This document shows positions 50,532-62,025 of a stretch of DNA of 64,000 nt, piece by piece. The notes beneath the pieces are model-generated. The model was not told where the DNA came from and did not search any database. It was given only the letters and a program-made list of their open reading frames with translations. How positions within the stretch are numbered: the stretch's first letter is position 1; every line of letters begins with the position of its first letter. The position numbers and the translations under genes are program-made. The stretch is from Neckera pumila (Eukaryota; Streptophyta; Bryopsida; Hypnales; Neckeraceae), in contig OZ018417.1 in NCBI GenBank assembly GCA_963969595.1, forward strand, positions 3,722,501 through 3,786,500, in the 5' to 3' direction.

Positions 50532-50613
50532 GTCAACAGCAGGGATCGAACCTGCGACGGACTGAGCCCAGCGGAACTGATCTCCGCCGCCATCACCACT
50601 CGGCCATGTTGAC
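50532..50613 (-). tRNA. Class II (Ser-like) tRNA or tRNA pseudogene, anticodon UCA
   Basis: The minus strand folds into an 82-nt cloverleaf: 7-bp acceptor stem (GTCAACA with TGTTGAC), D arm TGGCCGAGTGGTGATGGC matching the A box, a perfect 5-bp anticodon stem (GCGGA with TCCGC), a 15-nt variable arm, and a perfect T arm GCAGG-TTCGATC-CCTGC matching the B box. The long variable arm and overall sequence resemble tRNA-Ser. The anticodon loop is GATCAGT, giving UCA at 50578-50580, which would read UGA. Position 33 is A instead of the near-universal U and the discriminator base is T, so charging and decoding are doubtful. The 7-bp acceptor stem argues against a true tRNA-Sec. A T-run terminator follows. 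Confidence 0.65.
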
Positions 50614-50959
50614 GTGCAAATCAGAAGCGTTTTCCCACCCTAAGGGAAAATTTCCCAGATCACTGATCTAGCATTTTGCACCGGTATATTATTTTTTGTT
50701 GTTCTAAATTTATTCATACAATTGGATACAGGTAAATAGACTTCAATTTTTCTAGTTAAATTTAATGTTTTTTTGGTTGCTTTCAAACAAATGCAATCCT
50801 ATCAGGCCCCAAAAGACTTCAGGGTGAATAATTTGAGCAGACTTTAAGTTTGATCATTATTTGTTAGAGGATAAAACTTCATCACAGAAGTATACTTCAA
50901 CGAAAACATAGCTGCAAACATTCTGCTAAACATTTTGAGAGAGAAAAACTAGTTTAAGC

Positions 50960-51870
50960 TTAACCCCTAAAGTTCCATTGTCTCCTCGAAGGACAAATCA
51001 GATTTCGGGCAGGTACCTACAGGCTCAATTTTTAGTGAAACTTTCCATAAGATAGAAAAATTGATTAGCTTTGTGGGGGTTTGATTTTTATTTCAATTGG
51101 TGCCCCGGAGAAAAAGTTATACCACAAAAAGCCTCAAACTGAATTCAGCGGGCAACACAATTTTTTTGCAAAAAGTCAAAATAAATTTTAATTTTTTTTT
51201 CTTTGAAACTTCATATTTTTGTCTACATGTGAAGCTTCAATTCATTTTATTTGGACTAATAATGAGCAAATTATGGACAATCTTGTTTTTCGGGCAATCT
51301 AAGCATCTTTTTGAAAAAATAACTTGTAGGATTCACTTGTGAATGCAATTTTCACAATTCTATACAATTCTTTTTTGAGAATGTTGTGTTTGCTTGCTAA
51401 AACAATCTTACTATTGGAATTATTGTATTTCAATCCCATCTAAGAGCTATTGATGATTTAGTTTTTTTTCAATCTTGGACTTATTTCTATTTAACAATTA
51501 TTTAAAGAATGAAAGTCAAGTGTGTTTCTTTTGAATTTTTTTTGTAGACTTTCAACTTACATCTTCAACATAAAAGAATTTAAATTCAAGGCTGTAGTGC
51601 AAAAAAATTCCACAAATGGCAGTCAAAGTCATCTGAAATTGTAGGTCACTGTTCAAAAAAACTTTCTTTTTCAACTTTGAATGCTAATATCTTCCAATTT
51701 GTACGGTCATACTTCATGAAATTTTTACCACACGAACTTTGACAAGTGAAGTACAAGATCCTACCTTTAGATTCTAAGGTTTGCTTTTTGTGTTCTTGGG
51801 TGAATGCAACCAAAGTGGCAGTTTTGAGTGGTTTTTGACAGAAAAATGGCCTTGGGACTTTAGGGGTTAT
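50960..51870. mobile_element. TTAA-bounded non-autonomous element, copy F
   Basis: It begins TTAACCCCTAAAGTTCC and ends ACTTTAGGGGTTAT, the last base of the right TTAA being mutated. It has the same orientation as copy B, sharing TCTACATGTGAAGCTT and TTATGGACAATCTT. A single TTAA at 51580-51583 marks the site that in copy G carries the nested copy H, so F is an empty-site reference. Confidence 0.8.
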
Positions 51871-51974
51871 TTCGACTGATTCTTTCGTTGAGAGAGCAGC
51901 AGTACCCTCACACAGCATTCATGAGAGCCTCCTTCCATTTGGTTGTTCGGTGGTATGGGATATTCCTATAAGGA

Positions 51975-52892
51975 TTGTGGTTTTAGTTAAGACTAGTGTG
52001 CCCTGTGCCGTTGCCATAGCCAAAATCATAATAAAAATAATTTTCTAAAAACTTTGAAATTCAATATCTTTCACACCATCATTCCAAATGCCACAAAACA
52101 AAGCCCATCCACCCTTCCTTGCTAAGATACCAAAAACGCGACCAAAATCAAAGAAAAAGTATTTTTTCTATTTTTTTATCCATAAATACTTCAAAATTCA
52201 ATAACTTCCACTTAGTAGGTCCAAACGCCATGAAACCAAGCCCATGCACCTCTCCCTGCCGAGGGCTTTCCGACGGTATCAAGCACGCGGCCAAAAGACG
52301 CACGGTTTGGGAGATCTCAACGTAACAAAACAAAACAAACAAAACAAAAACAAAACAAGCAAACAAACAAACAAACAAACAAACAAACAAACAAACAAGC
52401 AAGCAAGCAAACAAACAAACAAGCAAGCAAGCAAGCAAACAAGCAAACAAACAAGCAAGCAAACAAGCAAGCAAACAAGCAAGCAAACAAGCAAACAAAC
52501 AAGCAAACAAACAAGCAAACAAACAAGCAAACAAACAAGCAAACAAACAAGCAAACAAACAAGCAAACAAACAAGCAAACAAACAAGCAAACAAACAAGC
52601 AAACAAACAAGCAAACAAACAAGCAAACAAACAAACAAACAAACAAACAAACAAACAAACAAACAAACAAACAAACAAACAAACAAACAAACAAACAAAC
52701 AAACAAACAAACAAACAAACAAACAAACAAACAAACAAACAAACAAACAAACAAACAAACAAACAAACAAACAAACAAACAAACAAACAAACAAACAAAC
52801 AAACAAACAAACAAACAAACAAACAAACAAACAAACAAACAAACAAACAAACAAACAAACAAACAAACAAACAAACAAACAGCCAGCCAAAC
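51975..52892. mobile_element. Retroposon-like repeat, second copy, with expanded (CAAA)n tail
   Basis: The body (about 51985-52320) is homologous to 16530-16770, including GAGGGCTTTCCGACGGTATC-like sequence and a GTAACAAAACAAA junction. The tail then expands into a microsatellite before copy G begins at 52893. An internal partial duplication is visible, because AACGCCA and AAGCCCAT-type phrases occur twice. Confidence 0.45.
52320..52880. repeat. Giant (CAAA)n / (CAAG)n microsatellite, ~560 bp
   Basis: The tract is a tetranucleotide repeat of CAAA with interspersed CAAG units. From about 52490 to 52630 the CAAG units recur every 12 bases, and after that the tract is pure CAAA. It is open in several frames on both strands; those long low-complexity frames are not genes. 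Confidence 0.95.
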
Positions 52893-54599
52893 TTAATTCC
52901 TAAAATACCGAGGCCCTTTTTCTGCCAAAAAACATTCAAAACTGCCATTACTATAGCAAAAAATATAAAAAATTGAAAAATAATTTTTTTCACATCTAAC
53001 CATAGGATCTTACACCTAACTAGTATGAGAGTGTGTGGAAAAAATTTCAGAATTTTTGACTGCACATATTGCAAGATATCTGCATTTAAAGTGAAAAAAA
53101 CAAGTTTTTCAACACATTGCGGGATTAGATTTTTTGACTTTGAACATTTTTAAGTTAATATTTTTGCACTACAAAGTTTTGAGCTTTAACCCTTAATTAC
53201 TTGAGTGACCAAATATGGTCGGTCCAAAATTTCAGGCTTGTTTCAAGGTGGGCAGTTAAATTCCTTTGACCGGTTAAAAAAATTTTACGGGTAGTTTTGG
53301 AGGTTAACTATTGAATACTTTTATTTTTCACTGAAAAAGGTAAATATTTGATTTTTGAGAGGTCCTCAAAAGCATATGTCTCATTGAGGAAGAGTAAAGC
53401 TTACAAACTTTATTTGATTTCTCGGCTTTAAGCAAAGCTTGCCAATTTTATTTGAATTGAGATCTAAAAAGTTGTACTTATTCATTTGCTTTGAAAATGG
53501 TCCCAATGGAAAGAGTAAAGTGTTTTCATGATTTTCACCGTTGAAAATTTAAACATGCATGTGTTGATTTGGAGTTATTTGCGATTTCTACTTATAAAAA
53601 AAAATTGCATTTCAACAATTGCAAGGTGGATTGTGTAATGAGTTTGATAGCTTTTCATGTGAAATTAAGTTTTTTGAAAGTGTATTTTAGTGTGCTAACA
53701 TAATTTGTAGTTGTTCATGTCACCTCTAATTTCCAAAAAAGTTTATATGCAAATTTCTCAGACATTGTGGGGAGGGGCAGCATGCAAAAATAGAAAACAT
53801 ACATTTCTCTTGTTATAATCTCACAACTCCTATGCAATTTTTCACTCAAAATTGGTATACATACTAAGAAGCTAGCTCTTTAAACATCTATAAGGTTAGA
53901 TTTTGAAAAGAAAAAAAAAATTGCGTCATTGGGGATAACTATAAGTCCATGCTCTTTTTTCATAGGAAGAACACAATTGGAAAGGCTTAGGCACTTAGGA
54001 GTTAAATCTTTGTAGTGGAGAATTGAAGTGAAAGTCTAGGAAAAAAAAAAAAAAAAAAAAAAACTTAATTATCATTCTTTAAAAAATTATTAAGTAGAAG
54101 TAGTTACAAGATAGAAGGAAAATCTAAAACATTCATATATTTAGATGGAATTAAAATTCATTAATCCCAATGGTGAAATTGTTCTAATAAGTAATATAAA
54201 CCATGCCAAAAAAAAATTGAAAAATTTGAAAAATTGCATTCAGAAATGCATCCTAGAAGTTATTTTTTTCAAAAAGATGCTCTCTCATAACAAATCCAAA
54301 TGAAATGAATCAAAGCTTTCCAAGTAGACAAAAATATATTCTATGAGAAAAAAATATTAAAAATTTTTTCAAATTTTTGTCCTTTTTTTTTGCTGCCCGC
54401 CATCCCCTATTTTGAGCTTATTTGGTCATAACTTTTTTTCCTGGGCACCAATTGTGAAAAAAATTATATTCCCACAAAGCTTATCAGTTTTTCTATCTTT
54501 AAAAAAAATTTCAAAAAATCACAACAAAATTTCAGATTGTAGGTACTTGCCCGAAATCTCAAATGTCCGCCGAACCAACAATGGTCCTTTAGGGGTTAA
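52893..54599. mobile_element. TTAA-bounded non-autonomous element, copy G, carrying nested copy H
   Basis: It begins TTAATTCCTAAAATACCG and ends GGTCCTTTAGGGGTTAA, with the orientation of copy C. Without the 820-bp nested element it is about 890 bp, the usual size for the family. It contains an A homopolymer near 54042-54063 and no transposase. Confidence 0.8.
53186..54005. mobile_element. TTAA-bounded element, copy H, nested inside copy G
   Basis: It begins TTAACCCTTAATTACTTGAG and ends GCACTTAGGAGTTAA. The interior differs from the other copies, so it is a separate subfamily. On removing it and one TTAA, copy G reads CACTACAAAG...GAGCTTTAAATC, matching the equivalent single-TTAA sequence in copies F (51580) and I (62315). 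This is direct evidence for insertion into TTAA with duplication of those four bases. Confidence 0.8.
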
Positions 54600-57500
54600 G
54601 GTATGGATATTCAATTGATGTCTGTTAACTTTTTTGGTGTCTATAATTTGCAAATGTTGATGTTTCTACAACATTGTTTCTAACCCTAGCAAAAATGATT
54701 TACCCCAAATATGCCTATGGAACCAGACTGTGGCTTTTGAATGAATTGTGGATTTGAATTCATTCAAAAGCATTTATGATTTTATATCCAACCCCCCTTT
54801 TTTTCCCTACTGTTGCTTAAATATAGGAGCGGTGGATGCTATTAGAACTACCCTCATTGAGGTATTCATTTTATGATTTTTTTCAAACAAAAAATGCTTA
54901 TGCTGTGGAGAGCATTTTGACACCTTCTAGGCCTTTGCTAAATTTAGATGTGAAATTTAACTATAAAGATCTCTTATGAATTTGAAGTCAACTAAAGAAA
55001 TGAAGTTTGTCGTATCTAGTTTCTATTTTATTTTGAAAATTCCAAAAATTTCAAAAAACTGAGTATCTTATTGCAATTTTAACTTTGGACCAATAACCCA
55101 ATCTATCAAATGTTCTAATTATTGAATGTCACATAATTATGGCCTACATTGTGATGTTCTTCATAACAATATATTCATCTAGAAGAATTTCCAAAATTTT
55201 GAGGTTACTTTCTATTTGATATGAATTCTCTAGAAATTTTTTCTTCAAACATGTACCATGATTCCAAACTCCAATCTTTTTTAGACTATGTTTGTTCACG
55301 ACTACATATATATCCCAATCTAGAGGACAATTGCATCTCTTCTAGTGGAAAACAAATTCTATGTTATGGCACCTTATCTTCACAAAGATATATTCACACT
55401 CAAGGTGCTTTACAAAGTTTGTTAAATTGAAGTTTTTGATCATCTTAGTAGTGTTGAGGTACTTAAGCGATATCTATTTGTGCCATAGTGGACTGAAGCG
55501 TATCAATCTAAGGTTGGATGGCCAGGTTTTGATTCTACCTTATGTGACCTACTTGAGTATATTGGTGAGTAGCTAGAGTGCATATTTGGTATTATTCTTG
55601 TGAGCTAAGTTGTATACTTTGTGAATGCTATTTTGTTTATTTCATTATACATATACATTTTAATAATGATATATACATCTTATGTGACTTTGCTAATTCT
55701 TGCTTAATATTGAAGGACTCATAGGGAGACTAGGGAGGAGTTACCCTCTCCGGTACAAATTTGGGGGTGTGACTTGACCCCCTATGAGCGTTTATTTACC
55801 CACCTATGGTAAATACTTGTGCACAACCAGGTTCTTAATGGATTTTGATTTTCTTTCAATCTAGTCGGGTGCCTAAGCATGGTCCATTGTGCCTTCCAAG
55901 CAATGGATCTTTCTAAATCCTAAGTAGACTTCAAGTATACCAAAATCCAATCAAAACGAGACTTAAACTACGATTTGCCAAGTGATTGCAAATTCTAATG
56001 AGCTGCTGTGGTCGTTTTGCAAAAGGTATTTCAGACAAAAATTAAATATTCTGTCTTGTAGATGATCAATTCTCCTTTCCAAAACTATAAAATCCACCCT
56101 AATCGGACACTCCCATCAAAAGATATGAGCGGATGAAGTTTGACCACTAATCAGTTCTTCAAATTTCATCCATTAATATCTCCTAACCTACAACTTGAAA
56201 TTAAGTTTTTCTTTTGGCTTTGGATACTAAATAATATCCTTTCTTTAAATTGTTCAACTTGTTCCAAATTATTTGGTTTTATCTAACTTTCATCCAATTT
56301 TTACTCTAAACTTCATCCACTCTTATCTTTCTTGTTTTAAGTCGGACTTCTAAGTGTGAGACGTTTTCGGAAACCTCTAAGCAAGATCTACCAGGTGATT
56401 GTACTAACTTTGTTTAAAAACTTATTCTTTATGCTCTGAATCCTATTGGTAATTTGGTTATACGGTAATTTTAACCTATTTGCAATAATTTAAAAGTAAG
56501 GTAAGATTTCAAATTCTTACCTTGTAGTTGGGTTCATCGTTGAGGTAGTTGTCTGCGTCATGGAGTGCTCCATTGTCCACCATCTTCCAACCTTGATTGT
56601 AATTTTAGCCCACGGCTTAAAAAAGGGGTTTAGATACACTCTAAGTCCTATTTTTCTCTAACTCCTTTCCTCCTTCTTCCTATCTCCCCTTCTTTTCTTT
56701 TCCTATCTTCTATTTTATTATTTCTTTCCTTCCTTTTCCTTCACTTATTTCACGTATTTCAAAAAATGCACAATAGGCTTGATCAATCTTCTTCTAACTT
56801 CCCTTATCTCAATTCTAATTGGTTGTTCTAAATTCTTGAGATTTCTCCTTCTTCTTCAACTTCAACTATAATAATCTAACAATTTTGTCTTCAATTCACA
56901 ACTATTATTCTATTGAGTTTTTGAACTCAAACTTAGTCTAAGCTAGAAGAGTTGAAAGAGTGGTGAGATAGAACTTTGTTTTGCACTTCTCCTTACTAAT
57001 CACACCTCCCTAATCTATCTTTCTTCCCTTATAATCTATTCTCTAATTTCCCTACCGAATTCTTCTCCCTTATTCTGTTTCCTTCCGTCTAATTCTTCTC
57101 CCTTCTAATCCTCTATCTCTCTACTATCTATCTTTTTGTCTTTTGATTTTGTTTTGTGTTGTTTTTAGTTTTTAGTTTTTTAGTTTTTATGTTTTTATGT
57201 TTTTTTCAAAACAAAGTTTAAACCAACAAAAAAACAAGAAAAAAGGGGGTGATTAAATCCCCCTCCCTGGCCTGCTCACGGTCTGGCCGCCTGGCCGGAC
57301 CAAGGCCTGGCCGGAAGCAGTCCCTGCCCTCCAGCCAATGAAAGGGGAGTGCCGCCAGTTAGTTACAAGCTAGCCGGTTGATATTGAGAATTTCCGAATG
57401 AGATAGAAATGTTTAGGAAGGAGTTCCGGAAGAAAAATGAAGGTTTTCGGAAACGAGCCGACTAGAAAAAAAAATGCTGGCATTTTGGCAAGCTGCCCTA

Positions 57501-58142
57501 GGTATACCCACGGCAAATTACCGATTGAAAGGCATTTTTTACGGCGGGTAGCCGACTATGCATATACTTTTTAGAGATTTTTTTTAATACTATGTATAGT
57601 ACTCTACTGTACCAAGTAACCAAGGTAACCAAAGCTATAATACCAAGTTACCAACTACCAACTACTAAATTCCTAATAATCAAGTATGCCACTATGCCTC
57701 ATTCAAAGGTTGACAGGCATCCAAAGTATTTGGGAATTGGGAAATGGCGGGGATCTAGAACTAATAGAAATTGGAACAACCTAGAAGACTGGAAATCTGG
57801 AATACTGTATTACTAAAGGTCAACGTGAGACAATGAGTTACCGTTGCACTTACCCAAATACCCCAGTGCCCCACTAACCCTGCCTTGCTGGCTTAACTGC
57901 TCGAGGGATATAGCATTAAACCATAGCCTCTATCCAATCAGGCCGTCCATCCTCGCATTGATCAACGGTTGAGATTTCATTGTTCTGCCGTTGGTCACTG
58001 TCACTCTCAATTTGTCTCGCTCACTTGCAGGCAGTTTCATCTGTGACGGCGTCACCTTGCTGGCTTATTGTTTTTGGCTGAGTTTTCAATTTGGGTTGTT
58101 GGCTTGCTGCATTTTTGCTCGTGTATTGCACTATTGCACAGA

Positions 58143-58290
58143 ATCGTAAACTCTGGGCGATCGTAAACTCTGGGAGTTTGGTTGATTGTAAACTCTGGGG
58201 CCTGGGTGATCGTAAACTCCAGGCGATGAATGACAAGGAAACTTAAAGCCAAAAAAAATGGGGAATGAATGACAAGGAAACTAAAGCAAG
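58143..58290. repeat. Short interspersed repeats ATCGTAAACTCTGGG and GAATGACAAGGAAACT
   Basis: ATCGTAAACTC or a one-base variant occurs four times between 58143 and 58220, mostly followed by TGGG. Next to it GAATGACAAGGAAACT followed by TAAAGC or AAAGC occurs twice (58227 and 58264). Confidence 0.75.
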
Positions 58291-58519
58291 AAAAAAATGG
58301 AGAGGAAATAAAAATCCCCCACCAAAACAAAAACCGGACCCATTTTAGACATTTAGGAAAGTAGATAATTGAAATAAAAAATGGCGGCTAATTGCCTAAG
58401 TACATTAAGAAATGGGGGATATGAACCGATAAAATTTGCATTCTTTAGGCCCACTTCCGAGTAAAAATAGAAAAATCCGAGCCACCTCCTAGAAGCTAGG
58501 AAATTGTCCGTTTCTTATA

Positions 58520-58745
58520 CAGAACTTCGCGGACTGTGCCTCCAGCGCCTGGCCTGCAGGGTCGGGGCTTGGCCACCCGGTCCTTGCCGGCGGGCTGGCT
58601 TGGGCCGGGGCTAACACCCGGTCCCTGTCTTGCACCCCCCTGTCGGAGGTTTGGCCGCCCTGGCGGGGGCTGGCCTTCTCTGCTGGGGGATTTGGCCGCC
58701 TTGGCAGGGAGCAAATTTGGGCTGGCCTTCGAGGCTGGCCCTGAA
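58520..58745. repeat. GC-rich island built of TGGCC-type repeats
   Basis: In strongly AT-rich surroundings this stretch repeats units such as TTGGCCGCC.TGGC and GGCTGGCCTTC. A similar island is at about 57265-57330. Open frames on both strands reflect composition rather than coding. Confidence 0.6.
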
Positions 58746-58826
58746 ATTTAACAAGAATTTGGATTTTTCGAGAAAAATTCCACGACAAGTATTTTCTGTT
58801 AGGAGACTGATTGGGACTTTAAGCTA

Positions 58827-58990
58827 AAGCTTCGCCGTCTTTTCTAAACACTTTAAAATCCTAATGATTCTAAATCTTTCCAAAACCAAACTTTGCCGTA
58901 TTTTCTAAACACTTTAAAATCCTAGTAATTCTAAATCTTTCCAAAGTCAAAGCTTCGCAATATTTTGGAAAATCTTCAAATTGCTAAACA
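58827..58990. repeat. 61-bp tandem repeat, ~2.6 copies
   Basis: TTTCTAAACACTTTAAAATC recurs at 58841 and 58902, and AGCTTCGC-type starts recur at 58829, 58890 and 58951. Confidence 0.75.
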
Positions 58991-58999
58991 ATTCTAATA

Positions 59000-60275
59000 A
59001 AACAAAGTTTAGTGCGCCCACAAAATCTTTATGTTTGGATTAGTTACAACTTGTACATTTTTTTTTCACGCCCTTTGAGTTCTAGTTTCATGACATTTTA
59101 GTATTGGTTCTTTAAACTACAGAGCATGGTAATTACTTTTTTTTCCTGTTTGTGAATTATGTTCAAGAAAATAAGGCTCTAATTTTAGTGCGCTCACGAC
59201 ATGTTTATGTTTGGATTAGTTACAACTTGTACATTTTTTTTCCACGCTCTTTGCATGGTAGTTTCATGACAATATAATTTTGGGTTCTTTAAACTACAGG
59301 GCATAGTAATTACCATTTTTCCTATTTGTGAATTATGTTCAAAAAAATAAGGCTCTAATTTTAGTGCGCTCACAAAATCTTTATGTTTGAATTAGTTACA
59401 ACGTGTATGTATTTTTTTCACGCCCTTGCATTCTAATTTCATGACATTTTAGTTTTTGGTTCTTTAAACTACAGGGCATAGTAATTAATTAATTTCTCTT
59501 TGTAAATTATGTTCAAAAAAATAAGGCTCTAATTTTAGTGCACTCACAAAATCTTTATGTTTGGATTCTTTTCAACTTGTTCATTTCTTTTTCCATTCTC
59601 TTTGTGTTCTAATTTTATGACATTTTAGTTTTGGTTTCTTTAAACTATAGGGCATTGTAATTAACTTTTTTCTCTATGTGAATTATATTCAAAATAATAA
59701 GGCTCTAATTTTATTGGGCTCACAAAATCTTTATGTTTGGATTAGTTACAACTTGTACATTTTTTTTTCACACAATTTGCGTTCTAATTGCATAACATTT
59801 TAGTTTTTTGTTTCTTTAAACTACAGGTCATGGTAATTAACTTCTTCCAATTTGTGAATTATATTCAAAGAAATAAGGCTCTAATTTTGGTGCGCTCACG
59901 AAATGTTTATGTTTGGATTATTTACAGCATGTACATTTTTTTTCCACGCTCTTTGCGTTATAATTTCATGACATTTTAGTTTTGGATTCTTTAAACTATA
60001 GGGCATAATAATTACCTTTTTTCCTGTTTGTGAATTATGTTCAAAATATAAGGCTCTAATTTTATTGCGCTTACAAAATCTTTATGTTTGGATTAATTAC
60101 AACTTGTACATTTTTTTCTTCACGCCCTTTGCGTTCTAGTTTCATGACATTTTAGTATTGGGTTCTTTAAACTACAGAGCATGGTAATTAACTTTTTGTT
60201 GTTCATGAATTATGTTCAAAAAAATAAGTCTCTAATTTTAATTTTGGATTCTTTAAACTACAGGGCATAGTAATT
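59000..60275. repeat. Satellite-like array, 174-176-bp period, ~7 copies
   Basis: The phrase GGCTCTAATTTTAGTGCGCT begins copies at 59175, 59351, 59525, 59701, 59877 and 60052, with a partial copy before and a truncated, internally deleted copy near 60228. Each unit contains ATCTTTATGTTTGGATTAG, TTTCATGACATTTTAG and TTCTTTAAACTACAGGGCAT. Spacing is almost constant. Confidence 0.9.
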
Positions 60276-62025
60276 CTATATTGGATCAAACTTCTAATTT
60301 TTGGAGATCAACTCCAAATCACAAATAGATTGCGCCATTGGCTTTAGAAGGCCATTTTTAGACTGCAAGTCCTCTAACCCCCTAATTTGATGTTAAAAGC
60401 GCAATAATACTTAGTGCTAACTGAATACCCAAAAGGGTAAAAATCCAATTCTTGGAGTTTGACTTTTATGAGAAAAGTAACTAGCATATGCTCTTTAGAA
60501 GGTATAAGGGAATAAGAACAGACCCAATTTGACCTCATTCCAAATTTGTATGCTCCCGGGATGCCGGTCAACTCCATCATAATCTTCAATTTTGCCGATA
60601 CAAAGAGAATCTTGTCAGTTTGGGCACTTTGGCTATCGGAATGTCTTAAAACTTGTTGGAGCATTTTATTAATATAAAACAAGCTAATCTAATTTTTAGT
60701 GAGATTTTACCGCAACCTAGGTAATTTCTAGGGATTTCCCGTTGTAGATTAAGGCGGTTGACCATTTGGAAAAGCATCTTTTGAGGATCAAAAAATTCCA
60801 AAACTTTTTGTAGAATCTCTCATTGAATTATACAAAAGGTGTGCAAGCCAATCTCTTGACTTTACACGATGGTCTAGGGAGATTCTTCAATCTGCAAGTA
60901 ACAATTGGGGTTTCTACAAAAAGTGGAAATCGATTGGAAACTTGAAATCTATAGGTGAACTGGCTTCTAGGGTTCTTACCAAGTTCTCTCGGATCAATTT
61001 TAGCTAAATTTTGTCACTTGTATGGTAACCATAGGGTAAGTTGGGCCTTTTCTATTAAATATTTATAATTTGTACAATTTACGGGTTTTCATCCTATTTA
61101 TATGTGGAAATTGATTTTGTTTTAGGAAAATAGCCTATTTAGGATCAAATGCGATAACGGCATGTGACATACCTATTTTGGTTTTATACTTTTTTTTTGA
61201 TTTTTTGTATATAAAACTATACCCAAAATAATAATAAAAACAAAAAAAAGGAAATTGTGAGTCCCAAATGACGAACTGGGAGCTCACCCCCCCTCAAATT
61301 TTCTAAAGATAGAAAGTTTTTTTCGGGAGGGGGGTCAAGTTATACCCGCACATTTGTACCGAGGGGGTAATGCCTTCCCGTTCTCCATGTTTAGTTTTCC
61401 AAAGTTTTCTAATCTGGCCAGCAGTAATGAAGTAAAATCTTCATTGAGTATTGTGACATTATGATTTTTATTTTTGTTAGCTTAGTTTTCTTGGTGCTTT
61501 AGGGGATTGGGTATAATAGACTTAGTCCAGCAAAAGCTTACGTGGAGACCTTATGTTCCTACTTTTAGTATAAATATCGGATGTAAAGTGCAATCCTATT
61601 ACATTTATGTCCCTGCCAAAAATTTGAAGGCATGGAAACACAAAATTTTGAATATGAGGGATAGTAATAAATATGCAAAAAATGTCCAAATTGTATCATA
61701 GGCAAGACATTAAACGCATCAAATGAAGTCAGCAGCTAGGATATTCCCCCAACCAAAGGTTAATGTCAAAAATTACCTTTATTTTGTTGTTGGTTAGTAA
61801 ACTACATACTTCACCTCTCTTACATGTATTCTTTACCACTCCTTGCTAATTTAGGGCTTCTAATTCTAGATTTGAATTCCCAATTTTATCATAAATGGCA
61901 AACACAAAAATTTCGTATTTTTTCAAAGGGTAAAATCATAAACTTTGTTGACATGTTTAACAACCTGCATATTATGCTTACATCCACCTTGAACTATGTA
62001 CAAAAAGTCTTGAAATTAAATAATT
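60276..62025. other. Gene-free stretch after the satellite
   Basis: No gene is supported. The minus-strand open frame at 60374-60682 (102 codons) has no motif I recognise. The GGGGGTCAAGTTATACC segment near 61330 is the inverted relative of the sequence at 55760. Confidence 0.4.

Larger units (their letters stand above)
54600..58826. other. Gene-free stretch with GC-rich islands
   Basis: No gene is supported. The open frames at 55221-55576 have no recognisable motif. A GC-rich island with repeated TGGCC lies at about 57265-57365 and a larger one at 58520-58745. Short repeats lie at 58143-58290. The phrase GGTACAAATTTGGGGGTGTG with TGACTTGACCCCC at about 55753-55785 recurs inverted at about 61325-61360, so a roughly 5.6-kb segment may be flanked by inverted relatives. 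Confidence 0.45.

Noticed and set aside
50532..50613. Selenocysteine tRNA
   Set aside because: The anticodon is UCA, but the acceptor stem is 7 bp and the proportions are those of tRNA-Ser; land plants are also not known to use selenocysteine.
50228..50671. 147-codon plus-strand open frame
   Set aside because: Its distinctive part is the antisense of the tRNA-like gene, and the rest crosses a G homopolymer and AT-rich DNA.
52148..53074. Long open frames (up to 308 codons, both strands) across the CAAA tract
   Set aside because: They are translations of a tetranucleotide microsatellite with period-4 residues and no conserved sequence.
60374..60682. Minus-strand 102-codon gene
   Set aside because: No recognisable domain, no clear start context, and it lies between a satellite array and repeat DNA.
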